A program made the translations under genes and the position numbers. A stretch of DNA of 64,000 bases from Desulfosporosinus sp. Sb-LF (lineage in GTDB: Bacteria > Bacillota > Desulfitobacteriia > Desulfitobacteriales > Desulfitobacteriaceae), in contig NZ_SPQR01000003.1 in assembly GCF_004766055.1 (NCBI RefSeq), positions 248,001-312,000 on the forward strand. The letters are read 5' to 3'. Position 1 is the first letter of the stretch, and every line of letters starts with the position of its first letter. Positions 54,014-63,283 of the stretch are shown one piece after another. Under the pieces are notes generated by a model, which worked only from the letters and a program-made list of their open reading frames with translations, did no database searches and was not told the origin of the DNA.

Positions 54014-55705
54014 TCAATCAATTTTGAATCTTGCAATTAGACTATGCAAGCTTTGGGCCATAGAACTGGCCTGTTCGGAACTTGCCGCTACAGTTTCGAT
54101 GGTTGCTGTAGTTTCCTCAACAGCTGCAGATACCTCTTGAGCGTCATGACTTGTGCCTTCAATTTCATCAGCAACAACCTCGATTAGCTGTACTATCTTA
54201 TCTGACGAGGCTACCTCATCGTTAGTAACCTTGGCAATTCCGTCAATATCGCTGACAGTTTCCGTTACAGCTAATAAAATGTTCTCCAGGGATTCCCCCG
54301 CTTTATTGACCTCTTCCACGCCTACTTCAACCTCGGCCAAACTTTCCTTCATAGCGACAACCGCACTATCGGTGTTTTCAGTAATCTTGGAAATAAGCTG
54401 TGAAATATTTCTGGCCTCGGCATTAGATTGTTCTGCCAATTTTCGAACTTCCTCCGCAACAACGGCAAAGCCTCTGCCTGACTCACCAGCCCGAGCTGCC
54501 TCGATAGCTGCATTAAGTGCCAGTAGATTAGTTTGTTGTGCAATGCCTGTGATTGTTTCATTAATCATCCCAATTTTTTGAGAGTATTCATTGAGGAGCG
54601 TGATCACTTTTTCCGCTTCCCTTGTCTTCTCATGGATCGTATTCATATTCTGCATTACCACGTTCACAGTAGCTTTTCCCGCTTTAGCAGCGTTGATGGA
54701 AATTTCCGATTTAGTACTGGCTGAAATAGCCTTATCTTTTGCTATTTGAATCAGAGCTGAAAGTTCGATGAGAACTTGTGACGTTTCCATACTTGAATTG
54801 GAGGCGTCTTCCATTGATTGAGCTACCTTTTGTATATTTTTAGAGACACTAGTTGTTGCTACCGCTACTTCCGTCGAAGAAGCAGCCATTTCCTCTGAAG
54901 CGGCTGAGAGTTCGACCGAGCTGGTCTTGACCGCTTTTACAATTTCTAATTGGGCAGCAATCATAGAATTAAACGATTCGCAAAGCTGACCAATTTCGTC
55001 CTTTGTTTTAACAGCTGCTTTTAACAGTAGATTTCCATTACTAGCCTCAGCCATCAAACCTTGCAACACCTTGATAGGCGCTGTAATTCTGTGGGCTGCA
55101 AAAAGTCCGATAACAATCCCCAAAATTGCTACTAAGACTGCTGCCAGAACGGACGCTTCCTTCGCTAGTTTCGTGGCGTTATTCGTATTATTCATTGCCA
55201 GGGCAATCGTATTGATTCGATAGCTCTTCGCCTCATCAATCTTTGCAAGCAAAGTACTGGCTTGCGGTGCTAATTCATTCATTGCAACTTCCACGGCTGC
55301 TTGTTTGTTGCCAGCCTTCAACAAAGGCATAAACTTGGTATTAACAATTTCAGTGTATTTTTGATCCAGCACTTTAGTATCCGTGGATAATTTACGCGAA
55401 GCTTCCGTTACTGCATCCCTGATGAGCTCATCTTCAAGCTTCACGTTCAACTCAGCTAATCGCTTATATTCATTCAGATATTGTTCCTTTCCATAGAGCA
55501 AATAAGCCCTAAGGTTGGAAGACTCTGCAACAGCATTATAAGCAATATCATTATTTACCTGCATTCTTGGAACCTTACCTTTAAGATCGTTGACATACAC
55601 TTCCGCCTGAGTGCCCTCATGGATGGTGTAACCAAATCCCACTGACGCCACTAGAATTACTAAAATGAAGTAGGCTACCATTTTCTTTGCTAAAGTCATT
55701 TTCAT
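54014..55705 (-). CDS. Transmembrane methyl-accepting chemotaxis protein, cassette 2
   Basis: The 563-residue receptor parallels the cassette 1 receptor along its whole length: N-terminal membrane segment, extracellular helical sensor (~30-180), second membrane segment (~185-205), HAMP and signalling domain with [20 protein letters not shown] and [14 protein letters not shown]. The signalling halves are much more alike than the sensors. Upstream lies the decayed histidine kinase at 55,937-56,721. Confidence 0.92.
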   Translation of the reverse strand: MKMTLAKKMVAYFILVILVASVGFGYTIHEGTQAEVYVNDLKGKVPRMQVNNDIAYNAVAESSNLRAYLLYGKEQYLNEYKRLAELNVKLEDELIRDAVTEASRKLSTDTKVLDQKYTEIVNTKFMPLLKAGNKQAAVEVAMNELAPQASTLLAKIDEAKSYRINTIALAMNNTNNATKLAKEASVLAAVLVAILGIVIGLFAAHRITAPIKVLQGLMAEASNGNLLLKAAVKTKDEIGQLCESFNSMIAAQLEIVKAVKTSSVELSAASEEMAASSTEVAVATTSVSKNIQKVAQSMEDASNSSMETSQVLIELSALIQIAKDKAISASTKSEISINAAKAGKATVNVVMQNMNTIHEKTREAEKVITLLNEYSQKIGMINETITGIAQQTNLLALNAAIEAARAGESGRGFAVVAEEVRKLAEQSNAEARNISQLISKITENTDSAVVAMKESLAEVEVGVEEVNKAGESLENILLAVTETVSDIDGIAKVTNDEVASSDKIVQLIEVVADEIEGTSHDAQEVSAAVEETTATIETVAASSEQASSMAQSLHSLIARFKID

Positions 55706-55715
55706 TCATTGCCTA

Positions 55716-55746
55716 ATTCTACACGAGTAGAATCAGATTCCCTCCT
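55716..55746 (-). promoter_or_regulatory. Leader with distal Shine-Dalgarno and hairpin before the cassette 2 receptor
   Basis: AAGGAGGG lies 35 bases before the start at 55,705, and a perfect 7-bp ATTCTAC/GTAGAAT hairpin (55,716-55,733) sits between, as in cassette 1. Confidence 0.5.
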
Positions 55747-55936
55747 TGTAATTCTAGTTAAGCGGTTCTTGGAAAGCATTAAGAAGTAAAAACCTTAAAG
55801 TTTATTCTTGCTTTACCTACACCACCATAATTAGGAATTATCTATGCTAATATATTAAACAAAATTATCTTAATTCCTTTAAATTTTTAAAATTTATGAA
55901 TCAATTCAAATACTTTACAACATATAGTATATCTTA

Positions 55937-56721
55937 TCAAACGAACTCATTTTCTAAAGTAGTTGGAGTACGATTGATCGGTAATTTAACGGCGAATGTT
56001 GTACCATCAGAACCTGTTTCGATGCTACTATGTGCGCACCATCATTCTTCAGTATGGATTGAGCAAATGTACTCAGTTGTTTTCTTAGTTTGCCAGTCAT
56101 AAACCAAGTTACCGCAAAAGGGACGAAGAAAATGACCGATAGTACTCCAGAAAAAACCAAAGAATATCTGAATACACTCTCATACACATCATCCGTTTTG
56201 ATATTAGCCCATACATGACCGATTAAATTATCACTCACACTAAATGGAATTGTCACAGAGATAACCTTTTTGCGATTCCACCAAACTGAGGTGTAGTCCT
56301 CTTCAATGAATTCGAGCTTACCACTTTTGTAGGAATTGAAATATGGATAATTCCTTGGGATACTTTGTAGCATCGAAGGTTCGAAATTGGGTGCCTTTGC
56401 CACCACTGAATCAAACCTTGCATCATAATATCCAATTCCGTAGTTCGGATATTGTGCAGAAATTTCATTAAATAAAGGTTGCAAAATTAGGTTTAGAGCT
56501 ATTACTTTTTCAGTGGAAGAGGCTTTTGTATCATCGGCTTGCAAAATAATATCTCTGTAAAAAGTTTTGAGATCGATATTTAGGCGCATCGCTTCTGACA
56601 TGACTTCAAGCCGTCGTTCGCTCAATTTATATTTTAAAGCCGTGTAGTAAAATCCGAAGGACATAATTATAGTCATTAGTATCAAAAGATAAGCAATGAC
56701 AAGGTATGTAGTTTTTAACAT
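55937..56721 (-). pseudogene. Decayed sensor histidine kinase (internal deletion and frameshift)
   Basis: The first ~215 codons encode a membrane segment (~5-27), an extracellular sensor domain and a second membrane segment (~185-207), the usual front of a sensor kinase. The frame then reads KLRKQLSTFAQSILKNDGAHIVAS. From here another frame gives ETGSDGTTFAVKLPINRT, the C-terminal strand of a HATPase_c domain, ending at a TGA (55,939-55,937). The phosphoacceptor domain and most of the ATPase are missing. A one-base frameshift at ~55,010 bases after the sensor (near 56,010) separates the two parts. The gene therefore cannot encode a working kinase. Confidence 0.85.
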
Positions 56722-57156
56722 ACCTAATCTACGAATCTTGTTTCTAAATAAGCAAAATAATCCCCCTCATAAAATTACAAGTTGAATACTTATTTCAACA
56801 TAAAGGAATTTATTCCTGCCTTATTTTCAGTTTATTTGAAAATATGTCCATTCAACCCTATCTTCCTCTTAATCTGTAATAATTTGTATATAAACTCCCA
56901 AACCTCTATCCTTCTTTTTCCTAAAACTGTTTTGGAACAATAGTATGTTCTAACACTTTAAAAATAGCAAATTTAATATTGCTAAGTGCCATGATAATAT
57001 TCTAATGTTAGGGAAAAATGTCTGACAAGCTAAAACATAGTAACAACGAAGCATGATCAGTCATAATAAGACTAAAGTACTTTTAATTATGGAAGGGTAT
57101 TCCATGTTTTGTGTTGAACTGTTAACTCACAAATTCTTTATTTGGAGGTTTGAGAT
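56722..57156. other. 435-bp divergent gap
   Basis: AT-rich region between the decayed kinase and the HicB-like gene. Promoters for both must lie here, but I see no distinctive hairpin, repeat or conserved RNA. Confidence 0.4.
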
Positions 57157-57660
57157 ATGAAAAACCGTACTTTAATTGCAAGCCCACTTGATGAGGAAGG
57201 ACTTTGGTTAGCAGAGATACCTGAAGTTAAAGGTTGTAAAACACAAGGAAAGGATCTCCTAGAGGTAATCCAAAGAGCAGAAGAGTTGAGAGAAGCACTT
57301 GATACAATTAACGGACTTCAATTTATGGAGGAGGAGCAAACAGAGGATGAGCAAGAGAAGAACGACTTCAATGTTCTAGGGTACTTTGTATCACATAAGA
57401 ATAAATCAAATGGATCTATTTGCTCTGATATCAGTGAAGTGTTAGGGATTATCGAGGAATTTGACAATGCAGTAGATAGAGGTAATAAGGCATTTAGAAG
57501 ACACTTAGGGATTATGATGACTCATTTATCTCTGGAGATTTCTACCCTTAGTATTGGCCCTTGGACTATACAGTGTAAATCTATGAAAAGACAACTGGAC
57601 ACCGCGCCCAAATGGGATGGATGGAAGGATAAATGGAATGGTGACGAGGAAACGGCCTAA
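57157..57660 (+). CDS. HicB-like domain protein
   Basis: The 167-residue protein begins with a HicB-like fold (~residues 1-50; LWLAEIPEVKGCKTQGK, then EELREAL), the antitoxin domain of HicAB systems. The rest, from ~residue 70, is unrecognised, with FNVLGYFVSHKNKSNG and a Trp-rich tail (KWDGWKDKWNGD). No hicA-like partner is adjacent, so a toxin-antitoxin role is not supported. The start follows TTGGAGG by 7-8 bases. A very long hairpin terminator follows. Confidence 0.65.
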   Translation: MKNRTLIASPLDEEGLWLAEIPEVKGCKTQGKDLLEVIQRAEELREALDTINGLQFMEEEQTEDEQEKNDFNVLGYFVSHKNKSNGSICSDISEVLGIIEEFDNAVDRGNKAFRRHLGIMMTHLSLEISTLSIGPWTIQCKSMKRQLDTAPKWDGWKDKWNGDEETA

Positions 57661-57716
57661 CTGCGCCATGTTCCTGAATCTGGATCATTTCCAAATTGAT
57701 TGCCCTATTGTCCCAA

Positions 57717-57774
57717 AATACGAATATACAAAAGCCCCAAGCCGTTAGGCTTGGGGCTTTTGTATATTCGTATT
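57717..57774. terminator. Bidirectional terminator with a 27-bp perfect stem
   Basis: AATACGAATATACAAAAGCC continuing to CCAAGCC is fully complementary to the right arm around a GTTA loop. It lies between convergent genes, with the GC-rich core flanked by A-run and T-run on both sides, so it can stop transcription both ways. Confidence 0.9.
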
Positions 57775-57790
57775 ACTTTCTATCCGGGTG

Positions 57791-58606
57791 TTAGAGCCAT
57801 TTCTTTCGTTTTAATACTATAACTATTATCGATACTAGGATGAGTATTAAAGCGTAGAGTACGTACATCCCATACTGATTATGAATTAATGGCATCCACT
57901 CGAAGTTCATTCCAAAGAAACTGGTCAATATGTTAATAGGTAATAATACCGTAGCTAAGATGGTTAGAAATTTCATTATGTCGTTTGATTTATTATCCAC
58001 AGATGCCTGATATGCTTCTCTGAGATTTTCCATTAGCTCTACTAGTTGCCTTGCGTTATCCAGTTCACGCTGCACATTCATCATAAGCTCGTTCCATAGC
58101 GGAGTATCTTGTTTAGTACGAATATATATAGACAAATGCTCATTGATTTGCCTCTTGAATTTTATAGCTTTTCTATGTAGTTTAATAATCCTCATCTGTT
58201 GAGACTTGTTTGGGTTTTCTAAAATTTCTTCTTCCAGTGCATCCATAGACGACTCTAAGGCTTCGATTTTGTTTTGGATTGTTTCCAAAGCTTCAAATCC
58301 AATGAGACACAATATATCGTGTACAGTTTGGATCAGTTTTCCTGATTTCCAGCTCTCTATCTTTCGGTCTAACTTGCTATTCTTGTGAAACAAAAACAAA
58401 TCATTGACCATTAAGATCTTAGCCTGGAAAAGATCATCTTTAAGGTTCACGAAGAATGTTAAATCATTTAACTGCTTTGAAAAGCTTTTGTTTGATCTAA
58501 TATCATTTAACTGCTTAAAGCTAATTTCATCTATTTTTTGTAAGGAATGCTCTAGGTAACTATTAACCTCTTTCCAGGAATCGAAATCTATCATTTTTAT
58601 TTCCAT
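57791..58606 (-). CDS. corA: CorA-family divalent metal ion channel
   Basis: The 271-residue protein ends in two membrane helices (~210-232 and ~245-266) joined by the signature FFGMNFEWMP, the GMN selectivity motif of CorA magnesium (or cobalt/nickel) channels. The N-terminal cytoplasmic funnel is shorter than in typical ~315-residue CorA. The gene sits between the HicB-like gene and a guaA remnant, with no operon partner. Confidence 0.92.
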   Translation of the reverse strand: MEIKMIDFDSWKEVNSYLEHSLQKIDEISFKQLNDIRSNKSFSKQLNDLTFFVNLKDDLFQAKILMVNDLFLFHKNSKLDRKIESWKSGKLIQTVHDILCLIGFEALETIQNKIEALESSMDALEEEILENPNKSQQMRIIKLHRKAIKFKRQINEHLSIYIRTKQDTPLWNELMMNVQRELDNARQLVELMENLREAYQASVDNKSNDIMKFLTILATVLLPINILTSFFGMNFEWMPLIHNQYGMYVLYALILILVSIIVIVLKRKKWL

Positions 58607-58623
58607 GGAAAAAATCTCCCATC

Positions 58624-58790
58624 TTAAACCACAACACGATTGACTCCTTGCACTTCGTTCACACTCCTGGAAGATATGCTTTCTAATAGGTCATACGAAA
58701 GTCTTGCCCAATCAGCCGTCAGAGCACTTCACTGGTGACTGCTCTGAGTTATAATGGAATACTCGCGCAGGTACGGCCATCTCCCAGTAA
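58624..58790 (-). pseudogene. guaA: guaA 3'-end remnant
   Basis: On the minus strand this stretch reads [17 protein letters not shown] and [13 protein letters not shown] before a stop, matching the GuaA C-terminus ([31 protein letters not shown]). Upstream it continues to resemble guaA DNA around 59,270-59,296 with indels. It is a partial duplication lying ~500 bp downstream of the intact gene. Confidence 0.88.
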
Positions 58791-58813
58791 GCCTTTATGC
58801 GAAGGCTTACTGG
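58784..58813. repeat. Perfect hairpin beside the guaA remnant
   Basis: CCAGTAAGCCTT / AAGGCTTACTGG pair over 12 bp with a 6-base loop. It marks the upstream border of the remnant and has no T-run. Confidence 0.6.
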
Positions 58814-58988
58814 TTAAGAAGTTTTCGTATTTGTAGGTTATGAAGTTATCGTTTACCTAAAAAGGATGATTCAACATTGTTTTCCTTTAAGCTATTGACT
58901 TGATCAATGGCTTTTTCTCTATTCAATCCATTTTTCGTCCTCATTTACCAACTCATAATCTAAATCAGTAGCCGATAAAGACAAAAAC

Positions 58989-59034
58989 AGGTGGTTACGA
59001 TGCCACCAAAAAATGGCTGAAATCATAACCACCT
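58989..59034 (-). terminator. Terminator of guaA
   Basis: AGGTGGTTA / TAACCACCT enclose a long loop, and TGTTTTTG follows on the minus strand. An alternative shorter stem GGTGG/CCACC uses the same tail. It is ~60 bp after the guaA stop. Confidence 0.7.
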
Positions 59035-59092
59035 ACCAAATACTCAAACACGCTTAAACCCTTATGAATCCTGCATTCTCAAGGATTCCTTC

Positions 59093-60625
59093 CTATTCCC
59101 ACTCAATCGTCCCAGGAGGTTTCGAGGTAATATCATAAACAACACGATTGACTCCCTGCACCTCGTTTACAATCCTCGAAGATATGCTTTGCAGGAGTTC
59201 ATAAGGAAGCTTTGCCCAATCAGCTGTCATAGCATCTTCACTCGTGACTGCTCTCAGGATAATGGGATACTCATAGGTACGACCATCCCCCATCACTCCG
59301 ACGCTCTTGATTGAGGGGAGAACAGCAAAACTTTGCCACAAATCACGGTACATTCCTGAACGACGAATTTCTTCTAAAATGATAGCATCCGCTTCCCGTA
59401 AAATGTCCAGTTTCTCACGAGTTACTTCTCCGAGAATACGGATCGCCAGACCTGGTCCTGGGAACGGTTGACGCCAGACGATCTCCTCACTCATCCCCAA
59501 TTCCATTCCTAGTTCACGCACTTCATCTTTGAAGAGCATCCGCAATGGCTCGATTAGTTCAAATTCTATATCCTCTGGCAAACCACCGACATTATGATGA
59601 CTCTTAATCGTTTCCGCTGTTTCCGTGCCACTCTCGACGATATCTGGATAAAGAGTCCCTTGTACTAAGAAATCAACCTTGCCAATCTTCAGCGCTTCTA
59701 CTTCAAAAACACGGATAAACTCATTGCCAATTGCCTTGCGTTTCGTTTCGGGATCAGATACCCCTGCAATTTTTTGCATAAAACGTTCATGCACATCGAC
59801 AAACACTAGATTAAGTTGGAACTGCTCTGTAAAAATTTTCTTGACCTGTTCAGCCTCATTTTTGCGCATAAATCCGTGGTCCACAAAAACACAGGTTAAC
59901 TGATCTCCTACTGCTCGATGTACCAAAGCCGCCGCTACGGAAGAATCAACTCCCCCGCTCAATGCACAGAGGATACGCCCAGTTCCGACTTTGGCTCGGA
60001 TTTCAGCAACTTGCAACTCAATAAAGGACTCCATGGTCCAGTCCCCAACACATTTACAAATATCGAAAAGAAACTTTTCTAACATTGCTTGTCCATCTGG
60101 AGTGTGTTTAACTTCTGGATGAAATTGAACACCATAAAAATGTCGCTCGACATTCATCATCGCTGCAACTGGAGTATGTGCCGTCTGAGCTGCTACCACA
60201 AAGCCCTCTGGAAGCGTCTTAACAGAGTCACCGTGGCTCATCCAACAAGGACGTTCTCCACCCAGGCCTTCCCATAAAGCTGTGGCAGTATTAACTGACA
60301 TCATCGCTTTCCCATATTCGCTAGCTTCTGGGTGTTCGATGCATCCCCCCAATTGTTCAGCCATCAGCTGCATACCATAGCATATTCCCAGTATAGGAAT
60401 CCCTAAATTATAAATTTCCGGGTCTACCTTGGGCGCGTTCGGTTGATTGACACTAGCCGGACCACCCGAGAAGATAATGCCCTTTGGTCGACGGAGCCTA
60501 ATTTCCTCGACCGAAGTCTTATAGGAAATCATTTCAGAATACACATGGGCCTCACGAACACGGCGAGCAATAAGTTGATTGTACTGTCCACCAAAATCCA
60601 ATACCAAAACGACTTCCTGTGTCAC
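59093..60625 (-). CDS. guaA: GMP synthase (glutamine-hydrolysing)
   Basis: The 510-residue enzyme converts XMP to GMP. The N-terminal class I glutamine amidotransferase domain (~1-190) has [15 protein letters not shown] with the catalytic Cys and [11 protein letters not shown] with His-x-Glu. The ATP pyrophosphatase domain has the P-loop [14 protein letters not shown] (~residues 219-232), and the dimerisation domain ends in PGTIEWE. It lies ~55 bp after hpt, so salvage (Hpt) and GMP synthesis are probably co-expressed. Confidence 0.97.
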   Translation of the reverse strand: MTQEVVLVLDFGGQYNQLIARRVREAHVYSEMISYKTSVEEIRLRRPKGIIFSGGPASVNQPNAPKVDPEIYNLGIPILGICYGMQLMAEQLGGCIEHPEASEYGKAMMSVNTATALWEGLGGERPCWMSHGDSVKTLPEGFVVAAQTAHTPVAAMMNVERHFYGVQFHPEVKHTPDGQAMLEKFLFDICKCVGDWTMESFIELQVAEIRAKVGTGRILCALSGGVDSSVAAALVHRAVGDQLTCVFVDHGFMRKNEAEQVKKIFTEQFQLNLVFVDVHERFMQKIAGVSDPETKRKAIGNEFIRVFEVEALKIGKVDFLVQGTLYPDIVESGTETAETIKSHHNVGGLPEDIEFELIEPLRMLFKDEVRELGMELGMSEEIVWRQPFPGPGLAIRILGEVTREKLDILREADAIILEEIRRSGMYRDLWQSFAVLPSIKSVGVMGDGRTYEYPIILRAVTSEDAMTADWAKLPYELLQSISSRIVNEVQGVNRVVYDITSKPPGTIEWE

Positions 60626-60679
60626 TATTTATCATCACCATTTCCTATTATATTTAAAAATAAATCATCAAATTATTTC

Positions 60680-61222
60680 TTAGATAATCTCATAGGCTTC
60701 CTGTTTTAACACACCAACATAGGGCAGATTGCGATATTCTTCGTTGAAGTCCAAACCATACCCCACTACAAATTCATCGGGAATCGAAAATCCATTGTAG
60801 TCTGGAAAAACATCTGCTTGACGTCGAGCTGCTTTGTCTAATAAGGTAACCACCTTCACGCTCAAGGGATTTCGCGCTTTTAGGTTCTCCTTTAAGTATT
60901 TTAGCGTCAATCCTGTATCCACGATATCCTCAGCGATCAAAATATGCACATCTTCGACACTACGTTCTAAATCTTTGAGAATTCGCACCACGCCAGAAGA
61001 TTGCGTTGACGCCCCATAGCTAGATAGTGCCATAAAGTCATACGCCAAAGGCAATTTGATCTCTCGGATGAGGTCCGCCATAAAAGGAACTGCACCTTTC
61101 AGAATTCCGAGAACCAAAATTTTCTTTCCTTCGTAATCTCTAGTTATTTGAGCCCCTAGTTCAGCAACGCGTTTTGAAAGATCTTCTCGTGAGATTAAAA
61201 CCTTCTCAATATATTCTTCCAT
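60680..61222 (-). CDS. hpt: Hypoxanthine phosphoribosyltransferase
   Basis: The 180-residue salvage enzyme makes IMP/GMP from hypoxanthine/guanine and PRPP. The PRPP-binding motif is [16 protein letters not shown] (~residues 94-109), with [18 protein letters not shown] upstream and [19 protein letters not shown] downstream. It is co-oriented with guaA. Confidence 0.96.
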   Translation of the reverse strand: MEEYIEKVLISREDLSKRVAELGAQITRDYEGKKILVLGILKGAVPFMADLIREIKLPLAYDFMALSSYGASTQSSGVVRILKDLERSVEDVHILIAEDIVDTGLTLKYLKENLKARNPLSVKVVTLLDKAARRQADVFPDYNGFSIPDEFVVGYGLDFNEEYRNLPYVGVLKQEAYEII

Positions 61223-61403
61223 TCAGGACCCCTCCAGTATTCAAACATTCTAAAACTTATTACAAAACTATATCAGAGGCTCGTCCTTTGTGCAAACGCT
61301 TTTATAAATCAATTATGGTTTAAACATAAAATAGAATTTAAAGTTAAAAATAAAGAGGAAGGATATAACCCGTTACTGGGTATAATCCCACCTCGTTCCA
61401 CTT

Positions 61404-62066
61404 CTAAATATTAGGTGTTTGTATAGTAAGCTTCTTTCCAATATCCTTAAACTCAAGTGTCATCGTCATGGGGTCGGACTTAGCTTTATTTTTCGCTTCG
61501 ATCGTGGCTTTGACGAGCGTTTTATCGGACTTACGAATATAAAGCGTATACTGGAAATCGGTCCAAAATGCCTCCATCATTTGATTCTGAACACTAGGTT
61601 TTAAATGACATACCCATACCCTATCTCCATTGACTTTCTCCTGGCCGCTAAGCATCACCTCTCCAAGTTCTTTCATTTGTAGCGAAGACAAAGGGTTTAA
61701 CTCCGCCAGAAAGACTTCCTGAGCTGCTGGAGCATTGGCATACCGGATCCACTTCTTGCTGAAGGGGTCTTTGTTATAGGTTGAATCTCCGACTTGGATA
61801 ATCTCGACTTCGCTGCCGACCAGCTGCCCTAAGATTCGAGTGTTCCCACCATCCTTTTCTCCTAGAATCTGAGTGAGTACGCGATCTTTTCCCTCGACCC
61901 ATTGATGTTGGGTTAGACTGTAGCGAAAAGAGGTCGCTCCGTTCAATCGTTCTAAGCCTTGTGTCACCAAATTAGTGGGGTCTGGTTGCCAAAAATACCT
62001 TCCTAAGAGTCCCCCTATCAACACGATGCTGATTCCGATAAGTAACCATAATCCTCTTTTCTTCAT
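61404..62066 (-). CDS. Membrane-anchored extracytoplasmic protein of unknown function
   Basis: The 220-residue protein starts KKRGLWLLIGISIVLIGGLL, an uncleaved signal-anchor (no lipobox Cys). The rest is a beta-rich extracytoplasmic domain with alternating strands (RYSLTQHQWVEGKDRVLTQI; DRVWVCHLKPSV; YTLYIRKSDKTLVKATIE), reminiscent of LolA/LppX-like lipid-binding folds, but I cannot assign the family. It is a single gene between hpt and the ferritin-like gene. Confidence 0.65.
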   Translation of the reverse strand: MKKRGLWLLIGISIVLIGGLLGRYFWQPDPTNLVTQGLERLNGATSFRYSLTQHQWVEGKDRVLTQILGEKDGGNTRILGQLVGSEVEIIQVGDSTYNKDPFSKKWIRYANAPAAQEVFLAELNPLSSLQMKELGEVMLSGQEKVNGDRVWVCHLKPSVQNQMMEAFWTDFQYTLYIRKSDKTLVKATIEAKNKAKSDPMTMTLEFKDIGKKLTIQTPNI

Positions 62067-62271
62067 CTCATGCCCCCCTGGCGGAGTTCTTACCCTACTA
62101 ATATGTGTTATTAGCTTGCCCTATTCCACTTGGTGTACCAAATGTATTCTAAGTTAACACCAAACATCCAGCTACTGTCAGAAATAATGATACACATTTA
62201 CGCAGGATAAAAAGACCCGAGCCGATGAATGATAGACATAACCGTTTATTTCGGAATGTGAGGTTGAGTCA

Positions 62272-62739
62272 ATGGATGACAAATTAATTTTTCGCCTTAA
62301 AGAATTCTATACCTTAGAAACGTTTCAGGTAGCTTTTTACGAAACGCAGGTTTCAGCATCGACCGACGAATACTATAACAAGGCATTCGAAAAAATGGTC
62401 CAAATTGAAAGAGGCCACGCGGATTTTTTCGCCCAAGTTTTAGAAAAGGCACAAATCGAGGTCCCCACCTTTGTAGGATCGATATTTAAATTAGCTGGAA
62501 ATTTTGTCGGTGAAATGGTAGGCTCCACTGGCCCTGATAATACTTGCAAGCTAGGCGTAGCCCTGGAAAACAAGGCAATAGAAACGTATCGAACCTTTAT
62601 TATGGAGAGTAAAAGTAAGCATTACACTGAACTTCGGACGACACTCATGGAATATCTTCTTGATGAAGAATTTCATACACTATGGCTTAGTGACTACATG
62701 ACCCATCGTATACCGGCAGAGAGACAATCGAATCGTTGA
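62272..62739 (+). CDS. Ferritin-like di-iron protein
   Basis: The 155-residue four-helix-bundle protein has paired metal-ligand motifs: ETFQVAFYETQ, IERGHADFF (Glu-x2-His), ALENKAIETYRTFI and DEEFHTLWLSDY (Glu-x2-His). It resembles COQ7/demethoxyubiquinone hydroxylase-like and rubrerythrin-like ferritin superfamily members in anaerobes, often linked to oxidative stress. The ATG at 62,272 follows GTGAGG weakly. A strong hairpin terminator follows. Confidence 0.78.
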   Translation: MDDKLIFRLKEFYTLETFQVAFYETQVSASTDEYYNKAFEKMVQIERGHADFFAQVLEKAQIEVPTFVGSIFKLAGNFVGEMVGSTGPDNTCKLGVALENKAIETYRTFIMESKSKHYTELRTTLMEYLLDEEFHTLWLSDYMTHRIPAERQSNR

Positions 62740-62774
62740 TCGGATTATCTCGTCACATCCAAAATCGCCAAAAG

Positions 62775-62818
62775 AAAGAGGCTTTTCACAAGTTCAGCGA
62801 ACTATGAAAAGCCTCTTT
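62775..62818 (+). terminator. Terminator of the ferritin-like gene
   Basis: AAAGAGGCTTTTCA / TGAAAAGCCTCTTT pair over 14 bp, with an inner AGTTC/GAACT pair, giving a long nearly perfect hairpin 35 bp after the stop. Confidence 0.85.
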
Positions 62819-62892
62819 CTACATCTCATCTAAAACTAGATATTACCCATTATAAAACAAGTCCTCATAATATTTTTATTTACCATATTGTT

Positions 62893-62920
62893 ACATATAT
62901 TCCACACTATGCATAGTATA
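62893..62920 (+). promoter_or_regulatory. Mother-cell sigma (SigK/SigE-type) promoter candidate
   Basis: ACA (62893-62895), a 16-bp spacer and CATAGTATA (62912-62920) fit the SigK pattern AC-N16-CATAnnnTA. It lies 30 bp upstream of two YjcZ-like sporulation-type genes. Confidence 0.6.
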
Positions 62921-62950
62921 CACCATCTCTTAATAAAGGAGGAAATGCAA

Positions 62951-63067
62951 ATGGCATTCGGTGGTGTTGATGGAGTGGCTTGCGGAGCAGGTCATGGCTT
63001 AGGAGCTGGAATCGCAGCCGTAGTGGTAATTATTCTACTTCTTATCGCAATGGGAATTGTATTCTAA
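62951..63067 (+). CDS. YjcZ-like small sporulation-type protein 1
   Basis: The 38-residue peptide starts at ATG 62,951, eight bases after AGGAGG. A Gly-rich N-terminus (FGGVDGVACGAGHGLGAG) leads into a single hydrophobic helix (IAAVVVIILLLIAMGIVF). Length and layout match the YjcZ/SscA-type sporulation peptides of spore formers. It is paired with a similar gene 19 bp downstream, behind a mother-cell-type promoter. Confidence 0.78.
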   Translation: MAFGGVDGVACGAGHGLGAGIAAVVVIILLLIAMGIVF

Positions 63068-63086
63068 TTTGAAAGGAGGAAATTAA

Positions 63087-63236
63087 ATGTACGGAATGGG
63101 TTATGGTGGGGCATGTTGTCCTACCCCTGTCGCTCCAGTTGCCCCAGTCGCTGCTTATGGCGTTGGTCGTGGCGTAGGTGTTGGTATCATTGCAGTAGCG
63201 ATTCTGATTCTTATTGCTTTAGGGGTTATATTCTAA
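63087..63236 (+). CDS. YjcZ-like small sporulation-type protein 2
   Basis: The 49-residue peptide starts at ATG 63,087, after AAAGGAGG. The N-terminus is MYGMGYGGACCPTPV followed by a Pro-Val-Ala repeat (PVAPVAPVAA), then a hydrophobic helix (GVGIIAVAILILIALGVIF). The ending GVIF/GIVF is shared with the upstream gene, indicating duplication. Membrane or spore-coat association is expected from the family. Confidence 0.78.
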   Translation: MYGMGYGGACCPTPVAPVAPVAAYGVGRGVGVGIIAVAILILIALGVIF

Positions 63237-63250
63237 AGAACTATTATTAA

Positions 63251-63283
63251 AAAGGCTATCATCTGAAAAGGTGGTAGCCTTTA
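63251..63283 (+). terminator. Terminator of the YjcZ-like pair
   Basis: AAAGGCTATCATC / GGTGGTAGCCTTT pair (with G-U wobbles) 15 bp after the second stop, ending in TTTAAAC. Confidence 0.75.

Larger units (their letters stand above)
58607..59092. other. 486-bp gap between corA and guaA
   Basis: It holds a degenerate copy of the guaA 3' end (58,624-58,790), a hairpin (58,784-58,813) and the guaA terminator (58,989-59,034). No intact gene is seen. Confidence 0.7.

Noticed and set aside
57157-57660. HicAB toxin-antitoxin system
   Set aside because: Only a HicB-like domain is present and no HicA-like gene lies on either side.
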